A stretch of 64,000 nucleotides of DNA from Bradyrhizobium sp. AUGA SZCCT0176 (lineage in GTDB: Bacteria > Pseudomonadota > Alphaproteobacteria > Rhizobiales > Xanthobacteraceae), in the NCBI RefSeq assembly GCF_018130145.1, contig NZ_JAFCMB010000002.1, forward strand, positions 372,001 to 436,000, in the 5' to 3' direction. The position numbers were made by a program, and so were the translations under genes. Positions 37,724 through 46,086 of the stretch are shown here, piece after piece; position 1 is the first letter of the stretch, and each line of letters opens with the position of its first letter. Under the pieces are notes generated by a model, which worked only from the letters and a program-made list of their open reading frames with translations, did no database searches and was not told the DNA's origin.

Positions 37724-37936
37724 GTGAGCATGGGAACCGTGAAGTGGTTTAACGCAACCAAGGGCTATGGCTTCATCCAGCCGGATGACGGCGGCAATGA
37801 CGTGTTCGTGCACATCAGCGCTGTCGAACGTGCCGGTCTTGGCACGCTGCGTGAAGGCCAGAAGATCAGCTACGAAATCGTGGCCGATCGTCGCTCTGGC
37901 AAATCTTCGGCCGACAATCTGCGCGCCGCTGGATGA
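37724..37936 (+). CDS. cspA: Cold-shock-domain protein
   Basis: A 70-residue nucleic-acid chaperone. RNP1 (KGYGFIQP) and RNP2 (DVFVHISAV) are intact. The start is GTG at 37724 (GTG AGC ATG), at good distance from GAAGGGA; the ATG two codons later is the alternative. The 267-base gap from infA includes a hairpin (AGCCCATC-GAGA-GGTGGGCT, 37672-37691) in the probable leader, as is usual for cold-regulated csp messages. It ends at a strong terminator. Confidence 0.94.
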   Translation: MSMGTVKWFNATKGYGFIQPDDGGNDVFVHISAVERAGLGTLREGQKISYEIVADRRSGKSSADNLRAAG

Positions 37937-37987
37937 GTGATTTTTCAGGACGCCCGGCGCGCCCTTGAAAATTGCTTCGAAATAACG

Positions 37988-38018
37988 AAAGGCCGCGCCC
38001 ATGGCGCGGCCTTTTTTT
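37988..38018 (+). terminator. Intrinsic terminator of cspA
   Basis: The stem AAAGGCCGCGCC / GGCGCGGCCTTT is followed by a T run, about 50 bases after the cspA stop. Confidence 0.92.
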
Positions 38019-38054
38019 ATGCGTCGCAGAGGCGCTACCCTTGCGCCGCGCGAC

Positions 38055-38648
38055 CTAAGTAGTGGGACAGCTACCAGTGGCGCCAACCGCAGGCGGCGGA
38101 TTGAAAACGCACAGTGACTGGCGCGGACGGGTATAGGTGACGTCGCTCAAATTTTTCCCGGCCTTCGGCATCAGATAGCCGATGATCGGTTTATGCTGGT
38201 ACGTGACCTCGCTATAGATCAGATACGAGCCGGCGACCTTGAGTGCGGCAGGTACAGTCACGGTACCCGCCGGCGGCGTTGATCCCGACGTAGCGGTCCA
38301 GATCTGACGCACGACAAGATCCTTGTCGATGTAGAGCTCCACGATCCTGGCATTCACCTCCGAGGACGGATACGGCGTCATGATGCCGGTGCTGGCATTG
38401 AATATGTTACTCAATTGACCAGTCGTCACCGAGACGTTCTGCGACGTCAGATCGGACAGCGTTCGCGCCATCAACGTCACCTTGCGGTCGACCGCGACGG
38501 CCGTCGAGTACTCGACCGTACCGAAAAACAACACCAGCATCACCGGCACGACCATGGCGAATTCGACCGCCGCGATACCCCTTGTGTCACTGGGCAGAGC
38601 GCGCGCCGAACGCCGCATGCGAAGCCAAACTCTGGTCATCAGACTCAT
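38055..38648 (-). CDS. TadE-like pseudopilin (second)
   Basis: A 197-residue minor-pilin-type protein. A basic leader (MSLMTRVWLRMRRSARALP) precedes the TadE motif GIAAVEFAMVVPVMLVLFFG, where Glu follows the prepilin cleavage region, and one hydrophobic helix. The remainder is extracytoplasmic. It starts 10 bases after the preceding TadE-like gene, so they form an operon. Such proteins help initiate or anchor Flp pili and are cut by the CpaA peptidase. It may equally be called TadF. Confidence 0.85.
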   Translation of the reverse strand: MSLMTRVWLRMRRSARALPSDTRGIAAVEFAMVVPVMLVLFFGTVEYSTAVAVDRKVTLMARTLSDLTSQNVSVTTGQLSNIFNASTGIMTPYPSSEVNARIVELYIDKDLVVRQIWTATSGSTPPAGTVTVPAALKVAGSYLIYSEVTYQHKPIIGYLMPKAGKNLSDVTYTRPRQSLCVFNPPPAVGATGSCPTT

Positions 38649-38658
38649 CGCCCTGCCC

Positions 38659-39192
38659 TTAATTGAAAGGTTCGTTCTGGAACGCAGCAGTTGCGGTCAA
38701 CAGCCGCGTGCCGTCGGAGAGATTCGAAATGTCATAACCGAACTTGGTGACCAGGATCGGCCATCGATAGAACAGCCGCACCACGACGATGTCGCCGGGG
38801 CCGCCGGGTTTGTAATTGTTCGGATTGGTGAATGCCTTCTTGGTGATCGGGTTACCGACGTCGACGTCGCTGAACTGCGTATAGCTCTGTACGTCGACTT
38901 CAATTTTGTTGCATTCGAACAGCGCGGCGACCTTGCCGCAGACGACCGTCTTGAACTCTGCCGGAGTGAGCTGCTGGTTCTGCGCCTGACCGGTCATGAT
39001 CATGCGCGCCGAATCCTGCGTCACCGTCTCGAGCACCTGGCTGGCAAAGAACATCAACGCCGTCTCGATGATCGCAAACAGCAGCGCAAAGAATATCGGC
39101 GCGACAAACGCGAACTCGACGACGACCGAGCCACCGCGATTGCGGCGAAAACGGCGCAGCAACTGGCTGAAGGAGCGGATATGCGACGGCAT
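38659..39192 (-). CDS. TadE-like pseudopilin (first)
   Basis: A 177-residue protein with the motif GGSVVVEFAFVAPIFFALLF after a basic leader, the hallmark of TadE pseudopilins. A start at 39192 follows a GAGG ribosome site; an ATG at 39228 gives 12 more residues with no clear site. The CtrA-type box at 39289-39304 is about 97 bases upstream. It lies downstream of cpaB on the same strand. Confidence 0.87.
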   Translation of the reverse strand: MPSHIRSFSQLLRRFRRNRGGSVVVEFAFVAPIFFALLFAIIETALMFFASQVLETVTQDSARMIMTGQAQNQQLTPAEFKTVVCGKVAALFECNKIEVDVQSYTQFSDVDVGNPITKKAFTNPNNYKPGGPGDIVVVRLFYRWPILVTKFGYDISNLSDGTRLLTATAAFQNEPFN

Positions 39193-39288
39193 CGAAGCGA
39201 CCTCAGGCGCGAGCGGAACTGCCGTCATAAGTAGCCGAAACAGATTGTCGAAGTGTTTCGGCGGATAGAAGCAGAACGACCCGCGCCG

Positions 39289-39304
39289 TTAAGCCGCCGT
39301 TAAC
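39289..39304. promoter_or_regulatory. CtrA-type binding box upstream of the TadE pair
   Basis: TTAA (39289-39292), seven bases GCCGCCG, TTAAC (39300-39304): an exact match to TTAA-N7-TTAAC. CtrA is the cell-cycle regulator that drives pilin genes in Caulobacter. It lies between cpaB and the first TadE gene. Confidence 0.6.
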
Positions 39305-39307
39305 TCT

Positions 39308-40123
39308 CTACCGCCGGGCGCAAAGCGGCGTGCAACTCAGCACGTCGGCGCTGGTGCTTCCGCGGTAAACCGTGACCAGTTTGCTGTTGCCGGTTGGAGC
39401 AACGGCCGCCGTTTTGCTGTCCGTGATGCTGCGCAACGCCAGTGATAAACTCCCGCTCAGGCGCGCTTTTCCAAGAATCTCGACTTCATCAGGCGTCATT
39501 TCCAGCGTCGCCGTCTTTCCCAGCACCGCGTTCTGCCCGTCTTTTTCCTTGGGGGCCTGGTCGATGGCGAGAACCCGGACATTGGTCAGAACGGTCTGGG
39601 AGGAGATGATATCGGGCGGCTGCCCCCCGCCATCGACACTCTGCTGCTTCTCGCGCTTCGACAGAATTACGTCGACGCGGTCGTTCGGCAGAATAAAGCC
39701 GCCTGCCCCGGTTTCGGCCGAGATTTCAGTCGAGACGGCCCGCATTCCCGTCGGCAGGATCGCCGCCATGAACCCTGAACCGTTCGCCTTGACCAGCTTC
39801 TGCTCGCGAATCGGTTCTCCCGCGATGAACGGCATGCGGGCGATGGAGCCAACGATTTGGGTGATGGCCTCGGGCCGGTCCTTCTTGCGAATGAAGCTGC
39901 CGCTTGAAGACGATTCGGTCCAGGTCTGCCACTGCAGGTTTTCGGCGGCGACAGTCTGGCCAAGGCCGATGTCATCTTTGGCTACGAGCACGTCCACCGT
40001 CGGCAGTTGTGGTACTGCTGCGACCGGTGCGGGGGCTTCTTTGTCGATACCGCTCGCAAGGTATGCGGCAACACCGCCAGCACTGATTGCGATGGCCAGA
40101 ACAATAATTCGGGCGGTGTTCAT
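39308..40123 (-). CDS. cpaB: Flp pilus assembly protein CpaB (intact copy, displaced)
   Basis: A 271-residue periplasmic pilus assembly protein. A signal segment (IIVLAIAISAGGVAAYLASG) is followed by a SAF domain (about 43-110, VDVLVAKDDIGLGQTVAAENLQW) and the RcpC/CpaB domain (RMPFIAGEPIREQKLVKANG, FILPNDRVDVILSK). It is complete, but lies on the opposite strand to cpaA and cpaC, outside the usual cpaA-cpaB-cpaC order. A shortened remnant sits at the normal position at 43487-43825. Confidence 0.9.
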   Translation of the reverse strand: MNTARIIVLAIAISAGGVAAYLASGIDKEAPAPVAAVPQLPTVDVLVAKDDIGLGQTVAAENLQWQTWTESSSSGSFIRKKDRPEAITQIVGSIARMPFIAGEPIREQKLVKANGSGFMAAILPTGMRAVSTEISAETGAGGFILPNDRVDVILSKREKQQSVDGGGQPPDIISSQTVLTNVRVLAIDQAPKEKDGQNAVLGKTATLEMTPDEVEILGKARLSGSLSLALRSITDSKTAAVAPTGNSKLVTVYRGSTSADVLSCTPLCARR

Positions 40124-40279
40124 ACGCTTTTACTCATACATGACGCAGCGACGCTTCCGGCGCTGAAGCGAGTCTAGCCGGATATAGGTCAAAGCAAGGT
40201 TAAGGGAGCGCATCGAAGTCGCGTTAACAAACCCCGCTGTCGGGAACCGGACTGACGCCCGACGCTTCGCGTTCCGAGC

Positions 40280-41107
40280 CTATTTCCGGAATGGATAGGC
40301 CAGTTGCCCTGCGATCTCGCGCGGGAAGGTCGACTGATCGTCGACACCGTAATTGTCCGGCAAACGGCCTTCGGGCATCCGGAAGGTTCCGAACAGGATG
40401 TCCCAGAGCGGAAAGGTGCCCGCGAAATTGGTCTTGCCGCCCTCTTCCTGCGCGGTGTGATGCCAGCGATGGAATACCGGGGTGGCAAGCACGTATCTGA
40501 ACGGGCCGAGCGTCCAGTTCAGATTGGCGTGAACGAACGCCGAATGGAAAATGTTGAAAGGGCCAAGCCACAGCATCACGTTCGGCGAAATGCCCGCCAT
40601 CAGCAGCGCGACGTCGATCCCGATGGTCCCGAGCAACAGGTTGACGGGGTGAAAGCGCGCCGCCGAAATCCAGTCCACATCCTCGGAGGAATGATGGATG
40701 GCGTGGTATTTCCAGAAGCCGCCGCCATGGAACATGCGGTGCAGCCAGTACATCATGAAATCGGCGAGCACCAGGAACAGCACCGCCTGCAGCCACAGCG
40801 GCAGCTTCGACAGCGGCCCATGGCCATTGTCATAGAAGGCGATCAGTTCGTCGGCGTCATGAATTTGGAACACCATGGCGGCGCCGAGCACCAATAGCCC
40901 GATCCGGAACACGCGGGCGAACAGCGGCACCAGGAACCAGTAAGCGAGGTCGGTCACCAGCTCGCGCTTGCGCCACCACGGCCGGCCGGGATTGCAGGCC
41001 CAGAAATGCGCCAGCACCGAGAACACCAGCGCCAGGGCGATCGTCACCGGCACCACAATGGCCATCGTCTGGCCAAGCATCTCGACGATTTCCAGGCCCA
41101 GAAACAT
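40280..41107 (-). CDS. Fatty acid hydroxylase / sterol desaturase family membrane protein (copy A)
   Basis: A 275-residue di-iron membrane oxygenase. All His boxes are present: HRMFH, HAIHHSSEDVDW and HRWHHTAQEEGG, plus HANLNW. Four or more hydrophobic segments precede and surround them. The nearest description is an alkylglycerol-monooxygenase or sterol-desaturase-like enzyme acting on a lipid chain or ring. It is a tandem paralogue of the gene at 41314, same length and collinear. The substrate is unknown. Confidence 0.88.
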   Translation of the reverse strand: MFLGLEIVEMLGQTMAIVVPVTIALALVFSVLAHFWACNPGRPWWRKRELVTDLAYWFLVPLFARVFRIGLLVLGAAMVFQIHDADELIAFYDNGHGPLSKLPLWLQAVLFLVLADFMMYWLHRMFHGGGFWKYHAIHHSSEDVDWISAARFHPVNLLLGTIGIDVALLMAGISPNVMLWLGPFNIFHSAFVHANLNWTLGPFRYVLATPVFHRWHHTAQEEGGKTNFAGTFPLWDILFGTFRMPEGRLPDNYGVDDQSTFPREIAGQLAYPFRK

Positions 41108-41313
41108 TGCCGCTTCTTAACACCTTGTGCGATCTGCCGCCCCCGCAGAACTCGATTTCTGCAGGGCTCAGGCGCGCAGCGTGCCGCGATCGGATTGGGC
41201 GGTCAATTCCGTCGTGAGGAACTTCCGAGAAATCTGCCGGGCCACCGCGCTGGATCTTCCGGCCAGCATCTCACTCCCGGATCAAGTCCGAGGGCATGCT
41301 TTCCTCGAATGCG

Positions 41314-42141
41314 CTACTGGCGAAACGGATAGGCCAGTTGTCCGCCGATTTCGGCCGGCACCGACCGATCGTCGACGCCGTAATTGTCCGGCAGCTTGTT
41401 TTCCGGCATCCGGAACGTTCCGAACAGAATATCCCAGAGCGGGAAGGTGCCGGCAAAATTGGTATTGCCGCCCTCTTCCTGCGAGGTGTGATGCCAGCGG
41501 TGGAACACCGGCGTCGCCAGCACATATTTGAACGGGCCGAGCGTCCAGTTCAGATTGGCGTGGACGAACGCCGAGTGGAAGGTCGTGAACGGACCGACCC
41601 AGAGCATGATGTTGGGCGAGATGCCCGCCATCAACAGGATGACGTCCACCATGATCGTTCCGATGAACAGGTTGACGGGGTGAAACCGCGCCGCGGAAAT
41701 CCACTCGAGATCTTCCGAAGAATGATGGATCGCGTGGTACTTCCAGAAGCCGCCGCTGTGAAACATCCGGTGCAGCCAATACAGCATGAAGTCGGAGGCA
41801 ACCAGGAACAGCAGCGCCTGCACCCAGAGCGGAAGCGCGGCCAGCGGCCCGTGGCCATTGTCGTAGAATGCGACCAGCGCGTCGACATCATGAATGTTGA
41901 AGACGACACCGGCGCCGAGCACCAACAGCCCGATGCGGAACACACGGGCGAACACGGGAACGAAGAACCAGTAGCAGATGTCGGTGATGAGTTCGCGCTT
42001 GCGCCACCACGGCTTGCCGGGATTGCAGGCCCAGAAATGCGAGAGCACCGTGAACACCAGGGCGAGGCCGATCGTAACCGGCACTACCTTCGCCATGGTC
42101 TGGCCCATCATCTCGATGACTTCCAACGGCATACCCGACAT
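41314..42141 (-). CDS. Fatty acid hydroxylase / sterol desaturase family membrane protein (copy B)
   Basis: A 275-residue paralogue of the gene at 40280, similar over its whole length, with the same His boxes (HRMFH, HAIHHSSEDLEW, HRWHHTSQEEGG). The start at 42141 (MSGMPLEVIEMMGQ) aligns with that of copy A; a longer open frame upstream is rejected. The 206-base gap between copies carries a fragment of a dispersed repeat (CCCGGATCAAGTCCG-like). It is divergent from the flp pilin gene across a 308-base region without other genes. Confidence 0.88.
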   Translation of the reverse strand: MSGMPLEVIEMMGQTMAKVVPVTIGLALVFTVLSHFWACNPGKPWWRKRELITDICYWFFVPVFARVFRIGLLVLGAGVVFNIHDVDALVAFYDNGHGPLAALPLWVQALLFLVASDFMLYWLHRMFHSGGFWKYHAIHHSSEDLEWISAARFHPVNLFIGTIMVDVILLMAGISPNIMLWVGPFTTFHSAFVHANLNWTLGPFKYVLATPVFHRWHHTSQEEGGNTNFAGTFPLWDILFGTFRMPENKLPDNYGVDDRSVPAEIGGQLAYPFRQ

Positions 42142-42275
42142 GACGGCCTCGCTTGATGGGGAGACCCAAGGGGTATCACCCTCGCGCTTAAGGAGCGGTG
42201 AATTCGGCAATGATTCAGGCCGTACGCGGCTGCGACAGCAAGGCCCGCAATAATACGCGCATTTTATCAACTGGC

Positions 42276-42291
42276 TTAATTCCGCGTTTAC
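42276..42291. promoter_or_regulatory. CtrA-like box between hydroxylase B and flp
   Basis: TTAA (42276-42279), seven bases TTCCGCG, TTTAC: one mismatch to TTAA-N7-TTAAC. It lies about 160 bases before flp and about 135 before hydroxylase B. The rest of 42142-42449 shows nothing else that I can name. Confidence 0.4.
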
Positions 42292-42449
42292 TCTGAGTGA
42301 GAACAGCGAGTTCCCCGCGGTTTTACGCAACCGAATTAACTGCGCCGCAATGGTCGGCTTTTAGGGTGACGTCATGGTCACGGTGCTGAGAACGCCGGCG
42401 AGACCAAATGATAGTTCGACCAGCCACGTGTACACAGGAGTTATCTATT

Positions 42450-42614
42450 ATGAAGAATCTCGTTTCGCGTTTCGTCAAGGATGAGTCCGGCGCGACTGCC
42501 ATCGAATACGGCCTGATTGCCGCCGGTATTGCGATCGCGATCATCACCGCCGTTCAGGGCGTCGGCGGCAAGCTGTCGACCAACTTCGGCACGATCTCGA
42601 CCTCGCTGAAATAA
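42450..42614 (+). CDS. flp: Flp-type pilin
   Basis: Major subunit of the Flp/Tad type IVb pilus, 54 residues. The short basic leader MKNLVSRFVKDESG is cut by CpaA before ATAIEYGLIAAGIAIAIITA, with the conserved Glu and Tyr at mature positions 5 and 6. A CAGGAG site lies 8 bases before the ATG at 42450; the open frame extends upstream without support. It is followed by its own terminator, so the pilin can be made in excess of the assembly genes. Confidence 0.95.
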   Translation: MKNLVSRFVKDESGATAIEYGLIAAGIAIAIITAVQGVGGKLSTNFGTISTSLK

Positions 42615-42635
42615 GCGATCGTCGCAATCTGCTTC

Positions 42636-42667
42636 AAAGGCCCCGGGTCACCCGGGGCCTTTGTCGT
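42636..42667 (+). terminator. Intrinsic terminator of flp
   Basis: The perfect stem AAAGGCCCCGGG / CCCGGGGCCTTT has a three-base loop and is followed by TTGTCGTTT, 21 bases after the stop. Confidence 0.88.
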
Positions 42668-42834
42668 TTGCGCGGCTTAAGGGTCGTTTCCGAGACTCGG
42701 GGTTTTTGCGGGGGCCGTCTCATGCGGGCCGTTTTCCGATTGTTCACTTCTCGCCGATAGGTTCGCCGGATGCTGGAACGTCTTCTTTCAGGTCTTCCCG
42801 GCCTTCGCGTTGGCAGCACGGGCTGTGTGAATCC

Positions 42835-43359
42835 ATGATCCTCGATATTGCCCGCCTCATGCTGTTTCCGGCCCTGATGGCATTCGCGGCCGCGAGCGAC
42901 CTTTTCACCATGACGATTTCGAACCGGATATCGCTGGCCCTGGTGGCCGGCTTTCTGGTTCTGGCGCCGCTGGGCGGAATGGGCCTGCACGATTTCCTGA
43001 TGCATCTCGGCGCCGGCGCCACTGTCCTCGTCGTGGCCTTTGGCTGTTTCGCGATGGGCTGGGTCGGCGGCGGCGATGCCAAGGTCGCGGCTGGGGTAGC
43101 GCTCTGGTTCGGCTTCGATCACCTGCTCAACTATCTGCTCTATGCGTCGCTGCTCGGCGGCGCCCTGACGCTGCTGCTGCTCTATGCCAGGCAATGGCCG
43201 CTCCCCCGGCCGCTCACGGGCCAGGCCTGGCTGCTCCGCCTCCACGACAAACAGACCGGAATCCCCTACGGCATCGCGCTCGCGATCGGCGCGTTGATGG
43301 TCTATCCGGAGACCGAGTGGATCAAGTCGATCGACGTCACGCACCTCGCAATGCGTTGA
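42835..43359 (+). CDS. cpaA: CpaA prepilin peptidase
   Basis: A 174-residue membrane aspartyl protease of the A24A type. The first catalytic Asp is in AAASDLFTMTISNR and the second in the GGGDAK motif (WVGGGDAKVAAG). Six hydrophobic segments are predicted. It cleaves the leader of Flp and the TadE-like pseudopilins. The start at MILDIARL removes an unconserved N-terminal extension. Confidence 0.94.
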   Translation: MILDIARLMLFPALMAFAAASDLFTMTISNRISLALVAGFLVLAPLGGMGLHDFLMHLGAGATVLVVAFGCFAMGWVGGGDAKVAAGVALWFGFDHLLNYLLYASLLGGALTLLLLYARQWPLPRPLTGQAWLLRLHDKQTGIPYGIALAIGALMVYPETEWIKSIDVTHLAMR

Positions 43360-43486
43360 TCCTTCGAACGGTAACGCACCGTTAAGGCAATTTACTCACG
43401 CCTCATTAACCATGCTTTGACGAATAGCTGGTCAACTCCCATCACGGCGGCGGAAGCGTCGCGGCGTAATGTGGAAAGTGAAGCGT

Positions 43487-43825
43487 ATGAATACCGCTCG
43501 CAATGTCGTTTTGACCATCGCCATGGGCGCTGGCGGCACTGCCGCAAATCCGGCCAGCGGATCCGACCACCAGCCAGCCGCGCCCGAGTCGGTCGCGCAG
43601 CTGCAGACCATCGATATTCTGGTCGCCAGGGGCGACATCGGCCTCGGCCCGTCGCTCAAGCCCGAGGATATGCAATGGCAGAGTGGCACGCTGGCGCTGG
43701 CGCTGCGCAGCATCGCGGACATCAACATGGTCGAGAACAAGACGGACGGCCAACCCATGCGGCGCGGCGGCAGCATCAGCGTCGTCAGATACGGCGTGGC
43801 CAGCCAGCAGTCGATGCAGAAGTGA
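43487..43825 (+). pseudogene. cpaB: Internally deleted cpaB remnant
   Basis: An open frame of 112 residues at the standard cpaB position between cpaA and cpaC. Its N-terminal half matches the intact CpaB (MNTARNVVLTIAMGAGGTAA versus MNTARIIVLAIAISAGGVAA; DIGLGPSLKPEDMQWQ versus DIGLGQTVAAENLQWQ). It then jumps directly to the C-terminal part (SGTLALALRSIAD versus SGSLSLALRSITD). About 150 central residues, the RcpC-type core, are missing. The frame is intact, so the deletion is in phase. It is probably non-functional, though a short SAF-only peptide could be made. Confidence 0.85.
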
Positions 43826-43842
43826 CCGAAAGGACGCACGTT

Positions 43843-45327
43843 ATGAAGTGCAGGGGAAATCAGCCGATGCTGCGGACATTTATCGTCCGCGCCCTGTCAT
43901 TTTCGGCGGTCGCAGCGCTGACGCTCAATCCGGCCCTGACGCCGGTCAAGGCAAGCGACTATCGCGCCGCGGCGCCCGCCGCCATGGACGGCCAGATGAA
44001 CGCGCGCGCGGTTTCGCTCGGGATCGGAAAGTCGATCGTGATCGACCTGCCGCGCGACATCAAGGACGTGTTGGTGGCCGATCCGAAGATCGCCAACGCC
44101 GTCGTCCGCTCCTCCCAGCGCGCCTACATCATCGGCGCGGCGGTGGGCCAGACCAACATCATATTCTTCGATTCGGCGGGCCAGCAGATCGCGGCCTATG
44201 ACATTGCGGTCACGCGCGACCTCAACGGCGTGCGCGCCGCACTGAAACAGACGCTTCCGAACTCGGACATCCGTATCGACGGCGTCGGCGACGGCGTGGT
44301 GCTGACCGGCACGGCGGCAAGCCCGATCGACGCGCAGCAGGCCTTCGATCTGGCCTCCCGCCTCGCCGGCGGCACCGACAAGGTCGTCAATTCGATCGCC
44401 GTCCGCGGCCGCGACCAGGTGATGCTGAAGGTGACGGTTGCCGAAGTCGCGCGCAACATCATCAAGCAGATGGGCATCGACCTTACGGCCAGCATGACCT
44501 ACGGCACGGCGGTGGTGAACTTCAGCAACGCCAACCCGTTTACCGCCTATGGCCGCCCGCTGGTCGCAGCTAACGCCGCATCGGGAACGTTCGGCGGCGG
44601 CAACGTCCCGTCGGTGACGGCTACCCTTCGCGCCATGGAAAGCGCCGGCGTGGTGCGGACGCTGGCCGAACCCAATTTGACCGCTATTTCCGGTGAGTCC
44701 GCCACCTTCATCGCCGGCGGCGAGTTTCCCGTTCCCGCAGGCTATTCCTGCGACCCGGTCACGCGCGTCTGTACGACCCAGATCCAGTTCAAGAAGTTCG
44801 GCATTTCGCTCAATTTCACGCCGGTCGTGCTGACCGAAGGCCGTATCAGCCTGCGGGTGATGACTGAGGTATCCGAACTGTCGAACGAGAACTCGATCAC
44901 GCTGACCCAGTCGGTGAGTTCCACGAGCACCAACTCGCTGACCATTCCCTCGATCAAGACCCGCCGCGCGGAGACAACGCTTGAAATTCCCTCGGGCGGC
45001 GCGATGGCGATGGCCGGCCTGATCCAGGAACAGACCAAGCAGGCCATCAATGGCTTTCCGGGTCTGGCGCAATTGCCGGTGCTCGGCACGCTGTTCCGCA
45101 GCCGCGACTTCGTCAACAGCCAGACCGAGTTGATGGTCCTGGTGACGCCCTACGTGGTTCGCGCGGTGGCGCAGAAGGATCTTTCGCGCCCCGATGACGG
45201 GTTCGCCAACGCCTCCGATCCGCAGACCGATCTGCTCGGCAGCATCAATCGCGTCTACGGCGTTCCGGGCCGCAGCAATGAGCCGGGACGGAAATATCGC
45301 GGCACCTACGGCTTTATTACGGACTGA
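43843..45327 (+). CDS. cpaC: CpaC secretin of the Flp pilus
   Basis: Outer-membrane channel of the pilus. A signal peptide (about 9-35) precedes an N-terminal pilus-assembly domain (LGIGKSIVIDLPRDIKDVLVADPKIANAV), a BON-like module (VRAALKQTLPNSDIRIDGVGDGVVL) and the secretin domain with VAEVARNIIKQMGI and the terminal RAETTLEIPSGGAMAMAGLI. It has 494 residues from the ATG at 43843. A longer frame upstream only reads the cpaB remnant out of phase. Confidence 0.94.
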   Translation: MKCRGNQPMLRTFIVRALSFSAVAALTLNPALTPVKASDYRAAAPAAMDGQMNARAVSLGIGKSIVIDLPRDIKDVLVADPKIANAVVRSSQRAYIIGAAVGQTNIIFFDSAGQQIAAYDIAVTRDLNGVRAALKQTLPNSDIRIDGVGDGVVLTGTAASPIDAQQAFDLASRLAGGTDKVVNSIAVRGRDQVMLKVTVAEVARNIIKQMGIDLTASMTYGTAVVNFSNANPFTAYGRPLVAANAASGTFGGGNVPSVTATLRAMESAGVVRTLAEPNLTAISGESATFIAGGEFPVPAGYSCDPVTRVCTTQIQFKKFGISLNFTPVVLTEGRISLRVMTEVSELSNENSITLTQSVSSTSTNSLTIPSIKTRRAETTLEIPSGGAMAMAGLIQEQTKQAINGFPGLAQLPVLGTLFRSRDFVNSQTELMVLVTPYVVRAVAQKDLSRPDDGFANASDPQTDLLGSINRVYGVPGRSNEPGRKYRGTYGFITD

Positions 45328-45336
45328 GGCGGGACG

Positions 45337-46086
45337 ATGACACGACAAAGCACATCCGCAATAACCGCCGACCGCAAGCGCGCTCTCCGCCTCGCGGGAG
45401 CGCTGATCGGTCTGGCCGTGGTGCTGGGCGCCTGCAAGCACACCGACCCGGTGGCGACGGCAAGCGTGCCGGACGATTATCGCCTGCGCCATCCGATCGC
45501 GATTCAGGAAGCCGATCGCACGGTGATCGTATTCGTCGGCCGTGGCCGCGGCGGACTCTCCGCGAACCAGCGCTCCGATGTGATGGGAATGGCCCAGACC
45601 TGGCTCAAGGAGGGTACCGGCGGCATCACCATCGACATGCCCACCGATACGCCGAACGCGCGCGCTGCCAGCGAATCATTGCGCGAGATCCAGGCGACGT
45701 TCGCCGCTGCCGGCGTCCCGCCGCGCGCGGTCGCCATACGCCAGTATCGTCCCGAGGACCCCAGGCACATGGCGGCGATCCGGCTGACCTATCCGAAGAT
45801 CTCGGCCACCGCCGGGCCCTGCGGCCTGTGGCCCGACGACCTCGGACCGTCCGTCAACAACCGGGGCTATTTCGAAAACAAGCCCTATTACAATCTCGGT
45901 TGCTCCAATCAGCGCAATCTTGCCGCGATGGTCGATAATCCGTCGGATCTCGTGCAGCCGCGTGAGGAGACGCCCGCTTATACGCCGCGGCGCAACATCG
46001 CCTTCGACAAATATCGCAAGGGTACGTCAACCACGACCACCTATCCCGAAGCCGACAAGGCCAAACTCAGCGATACAGGCAAATGA
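45337..46086 (+). CDS. cpaD: CpaD pilus assembly lipoprotein
   Basis: A 249-residue lipoprotein with lipobox LGAC. It has the CpaD features DYRLRHPIAIQEA and, late, GYFENKPYYNLGCSNQRNLAAMVDNPSDL. It probably pilots or supports the CpaC secretin. It overlaps cpaE by four bases. Confidence 0.93.
   Translation: MTRQSTSAITADRKRALRLAGALIGLAVVLGACKHTDPVATASVPDDYRLRHPIAIQEADRTVIVFVGRGRGGLSANQRSDVMGMAQTWLKEGTGGITIDMPTDTPNARAASESLREIQATFAAAGVPPRAVAIRQYRPEDPRHMAAIRLTYPKISATAGPCGLWPDDLGPSVNNRGYFENKPYYNLGCSNQRNLAAMVDNPSDLVQPREETPAYTPRRNIAFDKYRKGTSTTTTYPEADKAKLSDTGK

Noticed and set aside
43377..43400. CtrA box upstream of the cpaB remnant and cpaC
   Set aside because: The elements TTAA and TTAC are spaced by six bases, not seven, and the second half-site deviates.
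43417..43842. An N-terminal extension of CpaC by 142 residues
   Set aside because: It reads the cpaB remnant out of phase, has the composition of a shadow frame, and would bury the CpaC signal peptide.
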